From positions 49,009,001 through 49,073,000 of the forward strand of contig CM074856.1 of assembly GCA_037501455.1 (NCBI GenBank): 64,000 nucleotides of DNA, read 5' to 3'. This stretch comes from Lantana camara. Its lineage: Eukaryota; Streptophyta; Magnoliopsida; Lamiales; Verbenaceae. The notes under the pieces were generated by a model. The model had not been told where the DNA came from. It did not search any database and saw nothing but the letters and a program-made list of their open reading frames with translations. The stretch's first letter is position 1; every line of letters begins with the position of its first letter. This document shows positions 1-11,739 of the stretch, piece by piece. A program made the position numbers and the translations under genes.

Positions 1-1352
1 GAGTGAGAAGATTCCTAAATGGGAAAGGAAGTTTCTATTTCTGGAAATAGAAACTTCAAGATTAGGAAATATCTCAAGAGTCATTGATGTGATTAAGTAT
101 TCCTTAGACTTGAGATTCCATCGATGCTTTGTGGGCTAACTCTGCAATCTTAGCTATGAGCTTTAAAGGATGTCGCCTTAGATAACTGATTCAAAGCTTA
201 TGCTGGGGCTGCACAAGTGGCACATGGAAGCATATGAGAATCGATAAAGGACCTACACTTGTGTAAACAAGTTGATCTCTTATTGTGTAATTCATTCATA
301 CGGCATAATGGAGTCCTTGGCCAAGGCAGGGGACTGAGATCAAGAAATGGGTTTCTTGGATTGAGATCAAAATGGATATGAAATGCTCTTAACTTTAAGA
401 TCGAGATTATTAGGGTTCTAATTATTCTTTTGCCCTAGATCTTGATTGAGAGATGGGATGTAGGAGGACTTTATCTCACATATGTCAATGACTTAAAGGT
501 TCTTTCGAATTGAGATATTCTTACTCAGCTAGGGGTCACACATCTGTTGCTAGACTATGGTAGTGTGATCTGTGGACTAATTAATTAATTAGAAATTAAT
601 TAATTAGGATCACTGCTAATTGAATTAAGAACCTAGAGGGCCACACACAAATGCCCGATCACGAGGGTTAAGGCTTGAATCGATTAAACGAGTTGATCGA
701 ACGAACAAGAAGTTGGTTAAGGGCCACAGATGTTCTAGTGACACGTGTCACCTTGTTGTGATGTCTAAATAATTAATTTGATTAATTATTTAATGGACTT
801 TAATTTAATTATGAATTGTTATTAAAGTTCTAATTTAGTGATATTAAGCCTAATAATAAATTAATTATTAGCTTCAAGTTATTTATTATGAATAAATAAA
901 AAATTAATTAAAATATCTAATATATTCTTGCTTGACAAGTTGGTTAAAAGGAGACTTTTGGTCAAAGTATGAATCTTTCTCTCCAAGCAAGGAATATACT
1001 AGCTAGTGGGTAAAAATCCTATCCCTAATAGGAGATGGGGTTCGAAACCCATGGAGAGTGATAGCAAAATTCTCCTTCACTATATTATTTCACACAAACC
1101 CTAGAACCTAAACACTAAACCTAGAACTAGCATCCTCCCTGTTTAGATCGTGATCGAGGTTGGTGTGGACTAATTTTCTAGAGGGCTTGAAAGATTCGAA
1201 GGAGCTTGGGGACTTGGCGCGTGTCAAGAAAGCGTCGATCTAAGTGAGTTTCTTAGAACCCTACGAATTGGGAATAAGAATTGTAAGATTTGATCTTCTT
1301 TTGGGAATTTTTTTTAAATTCCACTGCGCTACTGTTTCGTGTTTTCCTAACA
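1..1352 (+). mobile_element. 3' part of a copia-type LTR (solo LTR or 3' LTR)
   Basis: This stretch is a diverged relative, in the opposite orientation, of the 2.28-kb LTRs at 22433-24710 and 30145-32421; for example its first 40 bases mirror 24230-24270. It ends at 1352 in TTTTCCTAACA, the counterpart of the TGTTGGAAAA end of those LTRs. No TGGTATCAGAGC primer-binding site follows, so it is a 3' LTR or solo LTR on the plus strand. It abuts and truncates copia pol at 1353. The LTR start lies outside the window, so the left target-site copy cannot be checked. Confidence 0.75.
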
Positions 1353-3864
1353 CTCCTGTTATTCACTCTGTTCTTGATAATACCACAACTGCTGCTAATT
1401 CTATTTATGAGAATGTAACAGTGAGTAACAGGTATACTCTGCCCTATGGAGGAATAGAGGGGTGCCTCCTCACAGATAGGGCTGTTAAAAAAAACTAAAA
1501 ACCGACCTGAAAATCGATCGAACAGAAAACCGACTTATTTGTATTTTATTTTATTTTATTTGTTATTTCTATTTTCCTATTAATTTTAGTTTAAAAATTA
1601 AGTTTATAATTTGGCCTATTTCTCATTCTCTCTTCTCCGAAATCCCAACCCTAATCACTCCAAGCCACCGCCACATCACTCCCACCTCTAAGACTCCAGG
1701 CCACCGCCACCTCAATCCCGCCGAAGACTTTCAAGCCACCACTACCTTCACTCCTCATAAGGAACTCTACCTCTCAAGAAAATTTTGGAAGTAAAGATGC
1801 TAATGCAGAAGACAGATCAACAAAAAGAGTCCGAAAATCCACAAAATAATATGTTGAAGAATTTTCAGAAGGAGAATCTCCTCATATTTAAAAACCCTAC
1901 ATATTAGCTGCCATCTGCCATATTTTATGCAAGATTTGTTGGGGAATTTATGCCTCATCAAAAAATAGTCCATTGGAAGTTAAGAATTTATATTCCATAT
2001 GTTCAATGGAGTCTGCCATTTTTTTTTTAAATTTCTGAATATCGGTTTTTGATTAAACCGGAAACCGAACAACAATATTTTTTCTGTTAAAACCGAAATG
2101 AACCATGTGAGAAACGGTTCGGTTTTGGTTTGGATTTTAAAAAAACCGAAAATTTTAGTTAACTGAACCAAATTTTCGATTCGGTCAGAAACCGACCGAA
2201 TGAACACCCCTACTCACAGATACTCTCCCGATGATATTTCCCGGTCTAGCAGATATCCCATGAAAAACATGGTCAGAGGGAACATGTTAGATATCGCGAA
2301 GACTTTCCTTGGGAATCTTTACAGGGATGAAATTTCGAGAAATGTGCAAGAAACCAAACAGAACACAAAGTGGGAGAAGGCGATGAGGACCGAAATGGAT
2401 GACCTAGTAAAGAATGAGACATGGGAAAAGTGCAAACTACCAAAAGAAAAAAAACCAGTCAGTTGTAGATGGGTATTCAAAATAAAACACAAGGCTGATG
2501 GCTCAGTCAAGAGATACAAAGCTTGACTAGTGGCAAAGGGATACACTCAGATGTAAGGAATTGATTACTCTGAGACGTTCTCTCTGGTGGCAAAATTAGA
2601 TAAAGTTCGAGTGTTACTCTCAGTTGCTGCTAATAAGGATTGGCCCCTACATCAGTTCGATGTGAAGAACGTCTTTCTGCATGGTGACCTATTAGAGGAG
2701 GTGTATATGGAACCCCCTCCAGGGTTTATAGGGGACTTCAGGGAAGGTGAAGTTTGCAAACTCCACAAGGCCTTGTATGGGTTGAAACAATCATCTCGGG
2801 CATGGTTTGACAGGTTCACACTGGCAATGCAACGCCACGGGTATGCTCAGAGCAACTCAGACCACACCCTGTTTTTGAAAAAACGAGGAGAATTGATCAC
2901 ATGTCTAATCATCTATGTAGACGATATGATCATAACAGGGAGTGATATAGAAGAAATAAACCAGCTCAGGGGAAATCTCTTCAAAGAATTTGAGATGAAA
3001 GACCTTGGAGGGTTGAAATACTTCCTAGGGATTGAAGTTCTGCGGTCAAAAATAGGCATCTTCATTTCGTAGAAGAAGTATGTCCTCGACTTGTTAACTG
3101 AAACTGGCATGGTTGACTGCAAACCAGTTGAGACTCCAATACGGGTGAATCACAAGCTAAAGATAGAAGAAAGTGGGGAACCAACTGAATAGGAATGATA
3201 CCAACGACTGGTTGGTAAGCTGATCTATTTGTCCCACACGAGACCAGACATTGCTTATGCTGTGTGAATTGTAAGCCAGTTCATGCATCAACCACAAAGG
3301 GAACATATGGAAGTCGTGGTTCGGATCATCCGGTATCTGGAAGAGACCATTGAAACAAGGATCATGGTTGGCAGACATGGCCACCTAGACATTGAAGGGT
3401 ATACTGATGCAGATTAGGCGGGGAACCCAAACGACAGAAGATCTACCTCCGGGTTCTTTACACTTGTTGGAGGAAATGTGGTAACGTGGAGAAGTAAAAA
3501 ACAGTAAGTTGTGGCTTTATCCAGTGCAGAAGTCGAGTTTAGGGGCATAGCAAAAGGTGTAGCTGAGATAATCTGGCTGAGGAAGTTAATGAGTGAAATT
3601 GGCATGACTTCTTTGGGTCCGAGTCCCCTAAAGTGCTATAACAGAGCTGCGATCAGCATCTCGGAGAACCTAGTCCAGCATGATCCAACCAAGCATGTGG
3701 AAAATGATCGACACTTCATCAAAGAAAAACTGGAAAATGGTGTCATCACGATTCCGTTCGTCAAATCAGAGAATCAGTTAGCATATATTCCGACCAAAGC
3801 AGTCACAGGTCAAATATTTCAAATGGCACTGAGCAAGTTAAGGATTGGCAACTCCATCACTTAA
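1353..3864 (+). pseudogene. Copia pol: reverse transcriptase + RNase H, with multiple stops
   Basis: Translation shows the linker before RT (NRYTLP near 1428), then after the hAT insertion the RT region (CRWVFKIK, DVKNVFLHGDL, ALYGLKQSSRAWF), the catalytic YVDD box near 2920, the DLGGLKYFLGIE block and the RNase H region (LSSAEVEFRGIA, then a degenerate C-terminal part). The frame stays open for alignment from about 2213 to 3864 but carries in-frame stops at 2524, 2554, 3070, 3190, 3196, 3265, 3415 and 3505. A one-base shift lies near 1450. The copy cannot make Pol. Several stops sit where the family has Arg, Gln or Trp, the pattern expected from deamination of methylated cytosine. Confidence 0.93.
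1477..2212. mobile_element. Non-autonomous hAT-like transposon, 736 bp
   Basis: The element starts TAGGGCTGTT and ends AACACCCCTA, imperfect terminal inverted repeats of hAT type, and is flanked by perfect 8-bp copies of CTCACAGA at 1469-1476 and 2213-2220. Removing it brings together two halves of the copia RT reading frame, which confirms the boundaries. The interior is AT-rich and has CCGAAA/TTTCGG-type inverted motifs near both ends. No transposase is encoded, so it moved using enzyme supplied in trans. Confidence 0.92.
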
Positions 3865-3876
3865 CCTGAGGGGGAG

Positions 3877-4069
3877 TGTTGAAGATCTCATATATTTGGC
3901 ATGGTTGACTTACCATGTAATCTCTAATTGATTGTATTAATTCTAATTTGTAGGGACATGTTCTGTATTGCTTGCTTTATAGATAGGACTTGTGTACCTT
4001 GTATATTACACACAAAAATCATAAACGATGAATACAATCAAAATCTTCCCCAAATACCATGTTTCAACA
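3877..4069 (+). repeat. 3' LTR of the copia remnant (193 bp)
   Basis: It starts TGTTGAA and ends TTCAACA, a perfect 7-bp inverted repeat with TG..CA ends. It is preceded by the purine tract GAGGGGGAG at 3868-3876 and follows the pol stop at 3862-3864 by 12 bases. These are the usual landmarks of a short copia LTR. No second copy lies in the window. Confidence 0.88.
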
Positions 4070-5285
4070 GAAAATCTCCCTACATTTCCATTAGAAAATT
4101 TCTTTTTCTTTTTCTTTTAAGTATTCAATACTAATATATATGTTTATTTTTAGATAAGTATAAATCGTACAATAATCATGTCAAATTTATTTTATTATCA
4201 TGAGGAATATAAAACAATTTAATATCTAAAAATTGAAACATGTATAACAAATTTGATATATCTAACCCAACATTACAATATCGTTCAGTCAAACAATATT
4301 TCACGGACAATTCTGTATGTAGCTAAATCTATTTAATCCAAATACATATAATGCTACAAAATTGTTTGACATCACTAATCTACTTCAAAAAACAAAAGAA
4401 AAAAAAAATCTCTCCTTGTTGCATTCATCGATGTGTGAGTTGATCTTTATCACCTTCCAAAGAAAAAGAAATACAAAATAAGTTGATGTAAAAAAACAAA
4501 ACTGTGATATATAATTTTACATAAACAAAATATCATCAAGTGAAAACTCAAAATAGAGAAACTAATGGGCAAGACTACTAACCTGGAGTCATCCAAAAAA
4601 ATTGACTTTCTTCTCAACGAACATGTATAATTTGTTTCTCATAGCATCTATCTTTCCTAGATAAGAATGACAACAAATTCCTAGAAAAAAACAAAAACAA
4701 TGATCCTAAATTGAAAAAAGAAAAAGAAAAAATCAAAGTAACCAAACCTTGAATAGCTAAAATTACTGCCTCTCTATAATTTGGTTTAAGAAAATTTGCG
4801 GAGAAAGAAAACATTCAACTTTCATGGAATGAAAAAAAAGTTTTCTAACTCTAAGGTGGTGGTGGGAAGTGGTAGAAAAAAGATATTTATATTTTTCTTA
4901 AGTTGCTATTATTTAGGAGTTAGTTCTTTTGTAATTTTGGAGAGACTAAAAAATTTAGAAGTTATTATAATGAAAATTTGAGTAAATTAATAAAATTTGA
5001 ACGGGAAAGATATTTAAGTAAGTTGTTATTAGCGGCAAAGATTTATTTTACAAATAAAAAAATAAATAAAAATAATTATTATAACTTTGCTACATTTCAT
5101 TAAAAAGTGTGGGGAAATTTGTTTATTGTTACATTTTTTAAAAATTGTAGTAAGAAGTGTAGTAACACGTTTTCTCTTTTTTTTTTTTTTGCAGTGAGCG
5201 CAGGTGGCGGCAGCATAGGCGATGAGTGGCGGGATGAATTGGAGTTGTGGTTCTGGGATGAATTGGAAATATATTATATATTTTC

Positions 5286-5346
<61 letters not shown>

Positions 5347-5904
5347 ACGCATTATATCATATATTATAACAAATAGTGTATAATAATTTATATTAGTAAT
5401 CCATGCACACTCTATGCATGTGCAAATAATAAAATTATTATCATTTAAATATGTATTAAATTAAAAATTATATGTTAATATTTATTTTATAATTATTTTT
5501 AATATAATTAAAAATATAAAATATAATACAAAATAGAAATCAGAAAAATATGAAAAAGGAATAAAGATATATAACAAAAAAAAGGAATAAGGCGAGAGAA
5601 AAAAGAAGAAGTTAAGAGACAAATACGCAATAACATGTTGAGAGAGTGATTAAAAAAAATAGAAAAAGAAAATAATTTTAGAGTCCAAGAGACCAAAACC
5701 GTTACTTTAAGGGTCTCTTACTTAATATAATAGTATAGATAAAATGTAAATTAAAATTATAATTAGTGTATAATATATATATAATTTTTTATCATAATAT
5801 TATATATTTAAGATTTTTATTAAATATGATAATATAGTTTAAGAATGTAATTTGTAAATTATAAAATTTTTAATTTGAGTATTTTTTTTATATATTTTTT
5901 TCTT
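4070..5904. other. AT-rich intergenic DNA without a gene
   Basis: No reading frame with recognisable protein features is present on either strand. The stretch is AT-rich with many A or T runs and one compound microsatellite. The segment around 5690-5740 resembles plant transposon ends but no terminal repeat or target duplication could be fixed. Confidence 0.6.
5289..5345. repeat. (TA)n(TG)n compound microsatellite
   Basis: A run of about 16 TA dinucleotides passes directly into about 14 TG dinucleotides and ends in GCACGC. Such tracts are length-variable. Confidence 0.95.
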
Positions 5905-7919
5905 GAAAAAATGGGTGAATATTAACCCTGTTGTCTGAAATGTATAATAAGGGCAATTTAGGTAAAACACGTCCGTTCTTTGACCAAATGGAATGAGGGG
6001 GTGGAGTGCAAAAAATAAAAAAACATAGGGTTTTTTGAACTAATTTTTTTAGGACAGGTTTTTTTTTTTTGCAATTTCGATTAAACTAAGGTTTTTTTTT
6101 GGCAGTTAACTCTTCTCTTGTCCAACACATCTTCCTCATTCAAATCTGAAAATCAATCGCTTCTCCAATAATGGGATGGAAGGTTAGGGTTAGTGATGGC
6201 AAAATTCACCTTGGAAAGAATGCACCTTTATACGGTGAGTATTATATCCTTACGAATCATGTATTTGTATGAACATGCATGCTCTGTGGTTTTAGCTAAT
6301 ATCCTTGCTTAATTCAGTTTTTTGGTTTCTTCTGGGTTATGATTATGAGTATTTTACCATTAGAATGCATTATGGTGGGAGGATTTGCAACTTTGGTTCT
6401 ACCATCTATGTGGAAGGTCAATTGGGTCACATTGATTATTGTTGTCAAGATGAGATTCCCCTACTCGAAATTTTTAGTATGGCTAAAGAAATAGGAGTTG
6501 TTGGTGTGGCTGATAGTAAAGTTTCTTTCTATTACAGTAGAATGGGTATAAATGATTGCTCCTTGATTAAGTTCACAGACAATGATAAGGATGCTCTTGA
6601 TCTTTGCTATTTATCTTGATGATGAGAGGATTGTGAGTGTTTTTGTACATCCTATAATGAAAGAAGAAGCCTATTATACTGAAACTAGTGACCAGATCCC
6701 TTCTGTTAACGAACCTGTTACATTAATGGGAAATGATGAAAATGAAAAAGTGAATAATGCAAATGTTAAAGTTGAAGATGATATTTTATTTTGACAAAGA
6801 TTTTAATAGTGATGAAAAACAATTTGTGGGGGATGATTCTGAAATATCAGATTGCTATAGTGATAGTGATTATAAGGTAAACGAGGATAACACATCAGAA
6901 GTTGGTGTTGATGTTCAAGTTGGGGGTTTGAAAGGTAAGTTCTTGGATGAGATTGCAGAGTTAGTGGCTAGAAAGGGAAAAAAAAAAAGTGACAAGTTGA
7001 ATGAGAAGATACAACACCGTGGTTTGCCAATGTTCAACCCAAAGATTGACATGGACATGAAATAAAAAAATCCAGAAAGGTAAAAAGAAACAACATTTAA
7101 GTAACAAACAAATTGCACAACCAACACAAGAGCACGAAATGAATCAGAGCTCCATTGTTGGACCTTTTACTATGAGGCAAAGAAAGAAGTTAATTGGTCA
7201 GAGCAAGGCAAAGACTAAGACTGTGACTCAAGAGGAGATGCAGAATACTACCAAGCGTATTGTCAATCAAGAGCTAGGAGGCAAGACTAAAGAAAATAGA
7301 AAAGGCAAACCAGTTGAGAACAGTGTCATGCTTATTTATTTTTGTGAAGGTATTTGGTAATACTTGAACATTCCATTTTGTCAATGATTGTGTAAAAATT
7401 GAACCTTTTGTCAGGAAATACCTTTTGCTTTTTCAACATTATGATAGTATCCTTTTGAATTAACAATGATCTCTTAGCTATCAATGTGCTTGTTTATTTG
7501 GAGTTTGATTTTTTGTGCTGGTTTGGTTTGTAATGTGGTTGGAATTGTGTTGTTGGGAATTATGCAGCAGAGTTGTATTATATTGAATATGCAGATGATG
7601 GAATTGCTTGGGGCCTTACTGGTTTTGGATATACTGGACTGTATGTGCATTTTTAATTTTTTTAATATGTTGGGATGGAGTGTTGTGTGATTGTACAGAA
7701 TTTGGATGTTGTTGTGGTTATCAAAAATTGAGCAGAAGATTGTTTGGAGGTGTTTGATTAGCGAATTAATTATTTCTTTTGGTAGTGGCCTTAGAATTTG
7801 ATAGAATATATATTGGCGTTGAAATTGTTTGTTGGATTACAATAAGTCTGAGACTTGATAATATAGGACATATGTGAAAATTGAGATTTCTTAAATGGAA
7901 AACATGTTGCAGTTATATA
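5905..7919 (+). mobile_element. Decayed Mutator-like element, internally deleted
   Basis: The left edge near 5912 (GGGTGAATATTAACCCTG followed by AAGGGCAATTTAGG) looks like plant Mutator-type terminal sequence. It leads into a MuDR-type N-terminal coding fragment. No catalytic transposase domain follows, and no right terminal repeat was found before the gypsy LTR at 7920, so the element is internally deleted and probably truncated. 7361-7919 shows only AT-rich sequence with short broken frames. Confidence 0.55.
6171..7360 (+). pseudogene. MuDR-type transposase N-terminal region (PB1-like), broken
   Basis: A short first exon starting at ATG 6171 (MGWKVRVSDGK) ends at a GTGAGT donor near 6235. 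It is followed by an AG acceptor near 6317 and a segment with FTIRMHYGGRICNFGS and DEIPLLEIFSMAKEIGV, which resembles the N-terminal PB1-like domain of plant MuDR-family transposases. Frame changes occur near 6615 and 6790. An acidic stretch and a KKKSDKLNEK-like basic region follow to 7065, and a further basic fragment (GPFTMRQRKKLIGQ) at 7139-7360. The DDE and SWIM zinc-finger regions of a full transposase are absent, so it cannot act as one. Family assignment is from motif resemblance only. Confidence 0.6.
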
Positions 7920-8550
7920 TGTTTACACAAATTTTCGTTGAATCTGCAATAATCGATTACAAAATACGAAAATCGGAAAAACAAAGAATTTAACAATTTA
8001 ATGGTAAATAAAGTGTTACAATCTCTGAATATCCTCTGATTCTTCTTGAATAGCAGACTCGAGGGCTTGATGCTTGATCTCAAATCAAACTGGAGAACTT
8101 GGTTGAATTTGGTTGGAAGTGTTGGCCCGTTGCACGGACAACACTTCTAGATAGCAAGTGGCAATGGCTCAAAGATTTGAGAGCTCGAATGCCTTTAGTT
8201 CTTGAGAACTTGTAACTTGTGATTTGTAATGTGATTTGTGACTTGATGTTATCAACTTGTGAACCTTGGAGCCTCTATTTATAGGCTTTCGATTGCACTT
8301 TTGGGCTTCATGGGTTTGGGCCTGAACCTGAGGGCCACTTTTTTTACAGTGGGCTTTATTTTATTTAGTGGATCATTCCTTTTATCCATTTAATTAATTC
8401 AAGGATAAAAATATAAGTCCATAGCTTTTTATCCCAAATTAAATATTTAAGCTCAAATTTATTGTGGGCCCAGAATAAAAATTAATAATCAATAATCAAT
8501 TTATTTGGGCTATCAATTAATAATTTATTTTCGAATTTTTGGTGTCAACA
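7920..8550 (-). repeat. 3' LTR of the gag-only Tat-like element
   Basis: 631 bp with TG..CA ends (starts TGTTTACACA, ends GGTGTCAACA on the plus strand). It aligns throughout with 13409-14039. It lies at the polypurine-tract end of the element. Confidence 0.92.
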
Positions 8551-11500
8551 GATGCCCCCACTTTAAGGTTCAGAAAGAGCGTCGAACTTTTGGGAGGCCG
8601 GACTTGAAGTAATTCGCCATTTTTTTTATTTGGTTGGTGTTTAGCTAGGGCTGTCAACGGGTCGGATTCGGACCGGATCAGGAGATTTCGGATCCGAATC
8701 CGATAAGAGAATCCGAATATCGGATCCGAATCCGAATCCTATAGGATTCGGATTCATTGTTTTTGAATCCATATATAATCGGGTCGGATCCGATTCGATA
8801 AAAGATCCGACCCGATTAGTAATAAAATTTATTTTTTTAAATAACAAATTTGATATAAAAAATAAATATAATTACATAATATTTAACAAATAATTATTAT
8901 TTAATGAATTATTTGATAGTTTTGTTTATATTTATTTAAAATAAATTAATTTAAACTTATTGTTAAAAGAAAATATATACTTTTAGAGTAAAAAATTTCC
9001 ATATTAATCCAAAATCCTTGCCTATATAAGGTTGATTGCAGTCTTTACAGTTTTGCAATTCTTGGCCAGAAACAAAGGAAGACGGCTGCAATAAGGATAA
9101 GGAGGACTGCCATAACCTTGCTGCAAATCCTGGGTAAACAGATGGTGAAACCGTATCTCTTTTGGAACCTTAGCTCCCTGCGAGCTTCTCTGACAGAGTT
9201 GGAAATCGTGATGTTGCAATCTCCGGAGATAGTGGGAACTTAACCTTGCAATCTCCGGACAGCTTTCTCCCGACAACGACACTGTAGTTCGACTCGAACA
9301 CTGGCAGGAGCCCCGATCGAACAGAGTGCTGTAAAGGCTTTGTTGACATTTTTCTAGAACCGGGCCTTGTAATCACGAAGGAACAGACCTTTTCAGTCGT
9401 TGTTTATGCATTTTTTTCTTTTTCTCCTTTTTTTTTTTTTTTTTTCTTACACTTGCAGGAAGAATTTTGAGGGTGGAATACATTGCTCAAATGGACAACC
9501 ACTATCGTAGTAATTTCTTCCTTCAGATCATCAGAAGGTGTTGTGATGTACATACGCAGCTCTGGCCCGGTCATTATGACAACTCTATGCCTCAAACGTC
9601 AAGCCTAGCCAACTTTCAATGCCAAATGGCCAGTGCAACACCAATGGAGATTCTCGTAGTAGACATTCCCGGAGTGCCATATTTGAGGGACGTGCATTTG
9701 ATTTTTGACTTAACTGAGCCAATATACCACCAACTTGTGTGAGGACTCCTTTGCGGTGACCGACACCAGAAAATCTCATCCACGCCAATCTCACCTAAAA
9801 TGGAAACTCACCAAGGTTGTCCACTTCACAGCACCGGCATGCTCAAAGATTTGTTCGCTCCTACGGTCCAACATCATCGAAGTTCCAACCATCATAGGCA
9901 CTTTGATCTGATGGAATTTTGCTCCATACAAGCTCCGAGACATCATAGATATGCCGATGGAATTTTGCTCCGGAACCACCAGCTCATCATTAATGATCCT
10001 CGCTTGAAATTTTCACCTTTGGAAACAAGATAACCATCCACAGCTTGTGCGCGATCATCATCTAACATTGTTTAGATTCTCGTAGTTGCAGACAAGTGTC
10101 AAACTCTTACCCCCAATAGAAACACTATTGTCGCGGTGCCCTGCTTCCTTGGCATTGATGAGATCCTGACAGATTTGCTATCGAACTTCGACTCAGAACC
10201 ACGGAGGCCATTCATTCACCACCTCGTGACTCCATAGCATGCATCACCATTCTGGCATCAATGGAGATTTTGCTGAAGCCATCATTTCGACGTCCTATGA
10301 CAATAGGATTGCATGCAATTTACTCTACCATCTGGATCGTGCTCAAGAATCACAAACAATTTAACCCTTTCAAGATTTATGGGTCATCCATTTCATTGCT
10401 CAACGAAGTGAAAGAGTTGTAGAGTGTCTTTTAAGCCTTCATCAAGTTGAAATGTTGTAGTTGCTGACAACCATCAATCATTCGCATTATGGAGTTGCAT
10501 CTCAAGCAATAGCGGTGGTCAACAACTTCACCTCTTGTCGGATTCCATCAATTTCTTCGACGTGCCATACACTTCCAAATGACTCTGTACTGCGACATGT
10601 TACTTCAGTCAGCCATAGCTCAGGACATTGTTGGCAAATATTGTTTCCACGTCCAGATCATCTAAAGAGACTTTGTAGGCAAACAAATCTTCACGGAGTA
10701 CTTGTGGAGATATCACCAACATGAATATGACAAAGTGGAAAGACTCAGATCATCATATTTGTCATACCGATTGCGTAGCATTTTCTTCCAATGGAATCTA
10801 CTCTATTTTTTTGTTTCTCTCCCATTTTTGCAGGTGAATGACGAAAAACGAGTTGAGGAATCAAATCATTAGAAGATCGAGACCCTCCTGATCGCCAATA
10901 AGAGAAGTTCAAGATATTTTTGGCTCTGACATGTAAGCTAGGTGAATCATTACTTCCACGAAAAGAGAATTTGTTGTGGCGTCTAACAGATGTTGACTTC
11001 ACTGGAAACTTTGACAAGAGACTTAGGAGTTGAAAGAAGTGGAGATACCATATGAAGAGTTTAGACAAAATGTAGTAGCTTTGTCATGTTTTTGTATTCT
11101 TTTTGTCACGTTGATTTAAAAGAACATCAATTTATGGAATAAAATTTTCTTTCATTTCTCTTTGTGCCTATTTCCTTTTGTACATTTGCTTGCCATTCAT
11201 CGCTTTGATATCGCTCTTGATTGACTCTAATGCATACCCCCAGAGTTGGAATTTCAAGAACAAGTTAAAACTCACGAACAATTTAAATTTGTTTGAAGAT
11301 ATGACTGAACTTGAAAATTTAGTATTCAAGTTGCCTACGTACCCCAAAAAAGAGGATCAAGTCATGGCGTAGTTCAAAGTTGCTCTTTTTTTTTTTTTTT
11401 TTTCTTTTGTCACAGTTATACTCATGTGAACAAGGAGCAATATGCAGTTTAGGCTCGTGCATTAGGGAGCAAACTTCTTCATTTTGGCTAACTTCTATGG

Positions 11501-11739
11501 GAATTTGACTTCCGAATACTGATGTGCAACTTGGCTTTGTTCGTCGATTTATTTACGTTATTTGAGAACGCAACGTTGGCTTCTCGGTGAGCCACAAGAA
11601 TCAATCTATCATTCGTCGTTTTGTTAGAAGAAGTTGTTTTTTGCTTGCTTCTTTTGTCAGCGAGTAAGATCTTCACTAAAGTTAGGCCTAGACTCCCAAA
11701 TTGAAGTGTTGTCGATGCCCCCGAGACCTCAGATGGAGG
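8551..11739. other. Unassigned interior of the gag-only gypsy element
   Basis: No retroelement enzyme domain is recognisable on either strand. Three polypyrimidine tracts, each ending in CAG (ends at 9458, 10833 and 11415), look like plus-strand splice acceptors, that is, opposite to the element's own transcription. A short open frame follows the first (9467-9742) but its product resembles nothing I know. Near 9900-9975 the motif GATGGAATTTTGCTCC occurs twice. This could be captured host sequence or decayed element DNA; the sequence alone does not decide. Confidence 0.5.
8645..8850. mobile_element. Fragment of a hAT-like repeat
   Basis: TAGGGCTGTCAACGGGTCGG near 8645 shares the TAGGGCTGT terminus of the complete hAT element at 1477. 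It is followed by many copies of GGATCCGAATCC and GGATTCGGAT-like words typical of non-autonomous plant hAT repeats. The other terminus was not found, so the right boundary is approximate. It lies inside the gag-only gypsy element. Confidence 0.5.

Larger units (their letters stand above)
1353..4069 (+). mobile_element. 5'-truncated Ty1-copia retrotransposon remnant
   Basis: What remains is the end of pol (reverse transcriptase and RNase H), a polypurine tract and a short 3' LTR. Gag, protease, integrase and the 5' LTR are missing to the left, where another LTR abuts at 1352. A hAT element interrupts it at 1477-2212. The domain order, with RNase H last and an LTR right after the stop, is that of copia elements. 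Confidence 0.9.

Noticed and set aside
5029..5352. Minus-strand frame starting with a His-Thr run
   Set aside because: The start is the (TG)n(TA)n microsatellite; the rest is AT-rich noise.
8641..8847. Minus-strand frame rich in DPNP/DSDP
   Set aside because: It is the usual translation of GGATCCGAATCC-type repeats in a hAT-like fragment.
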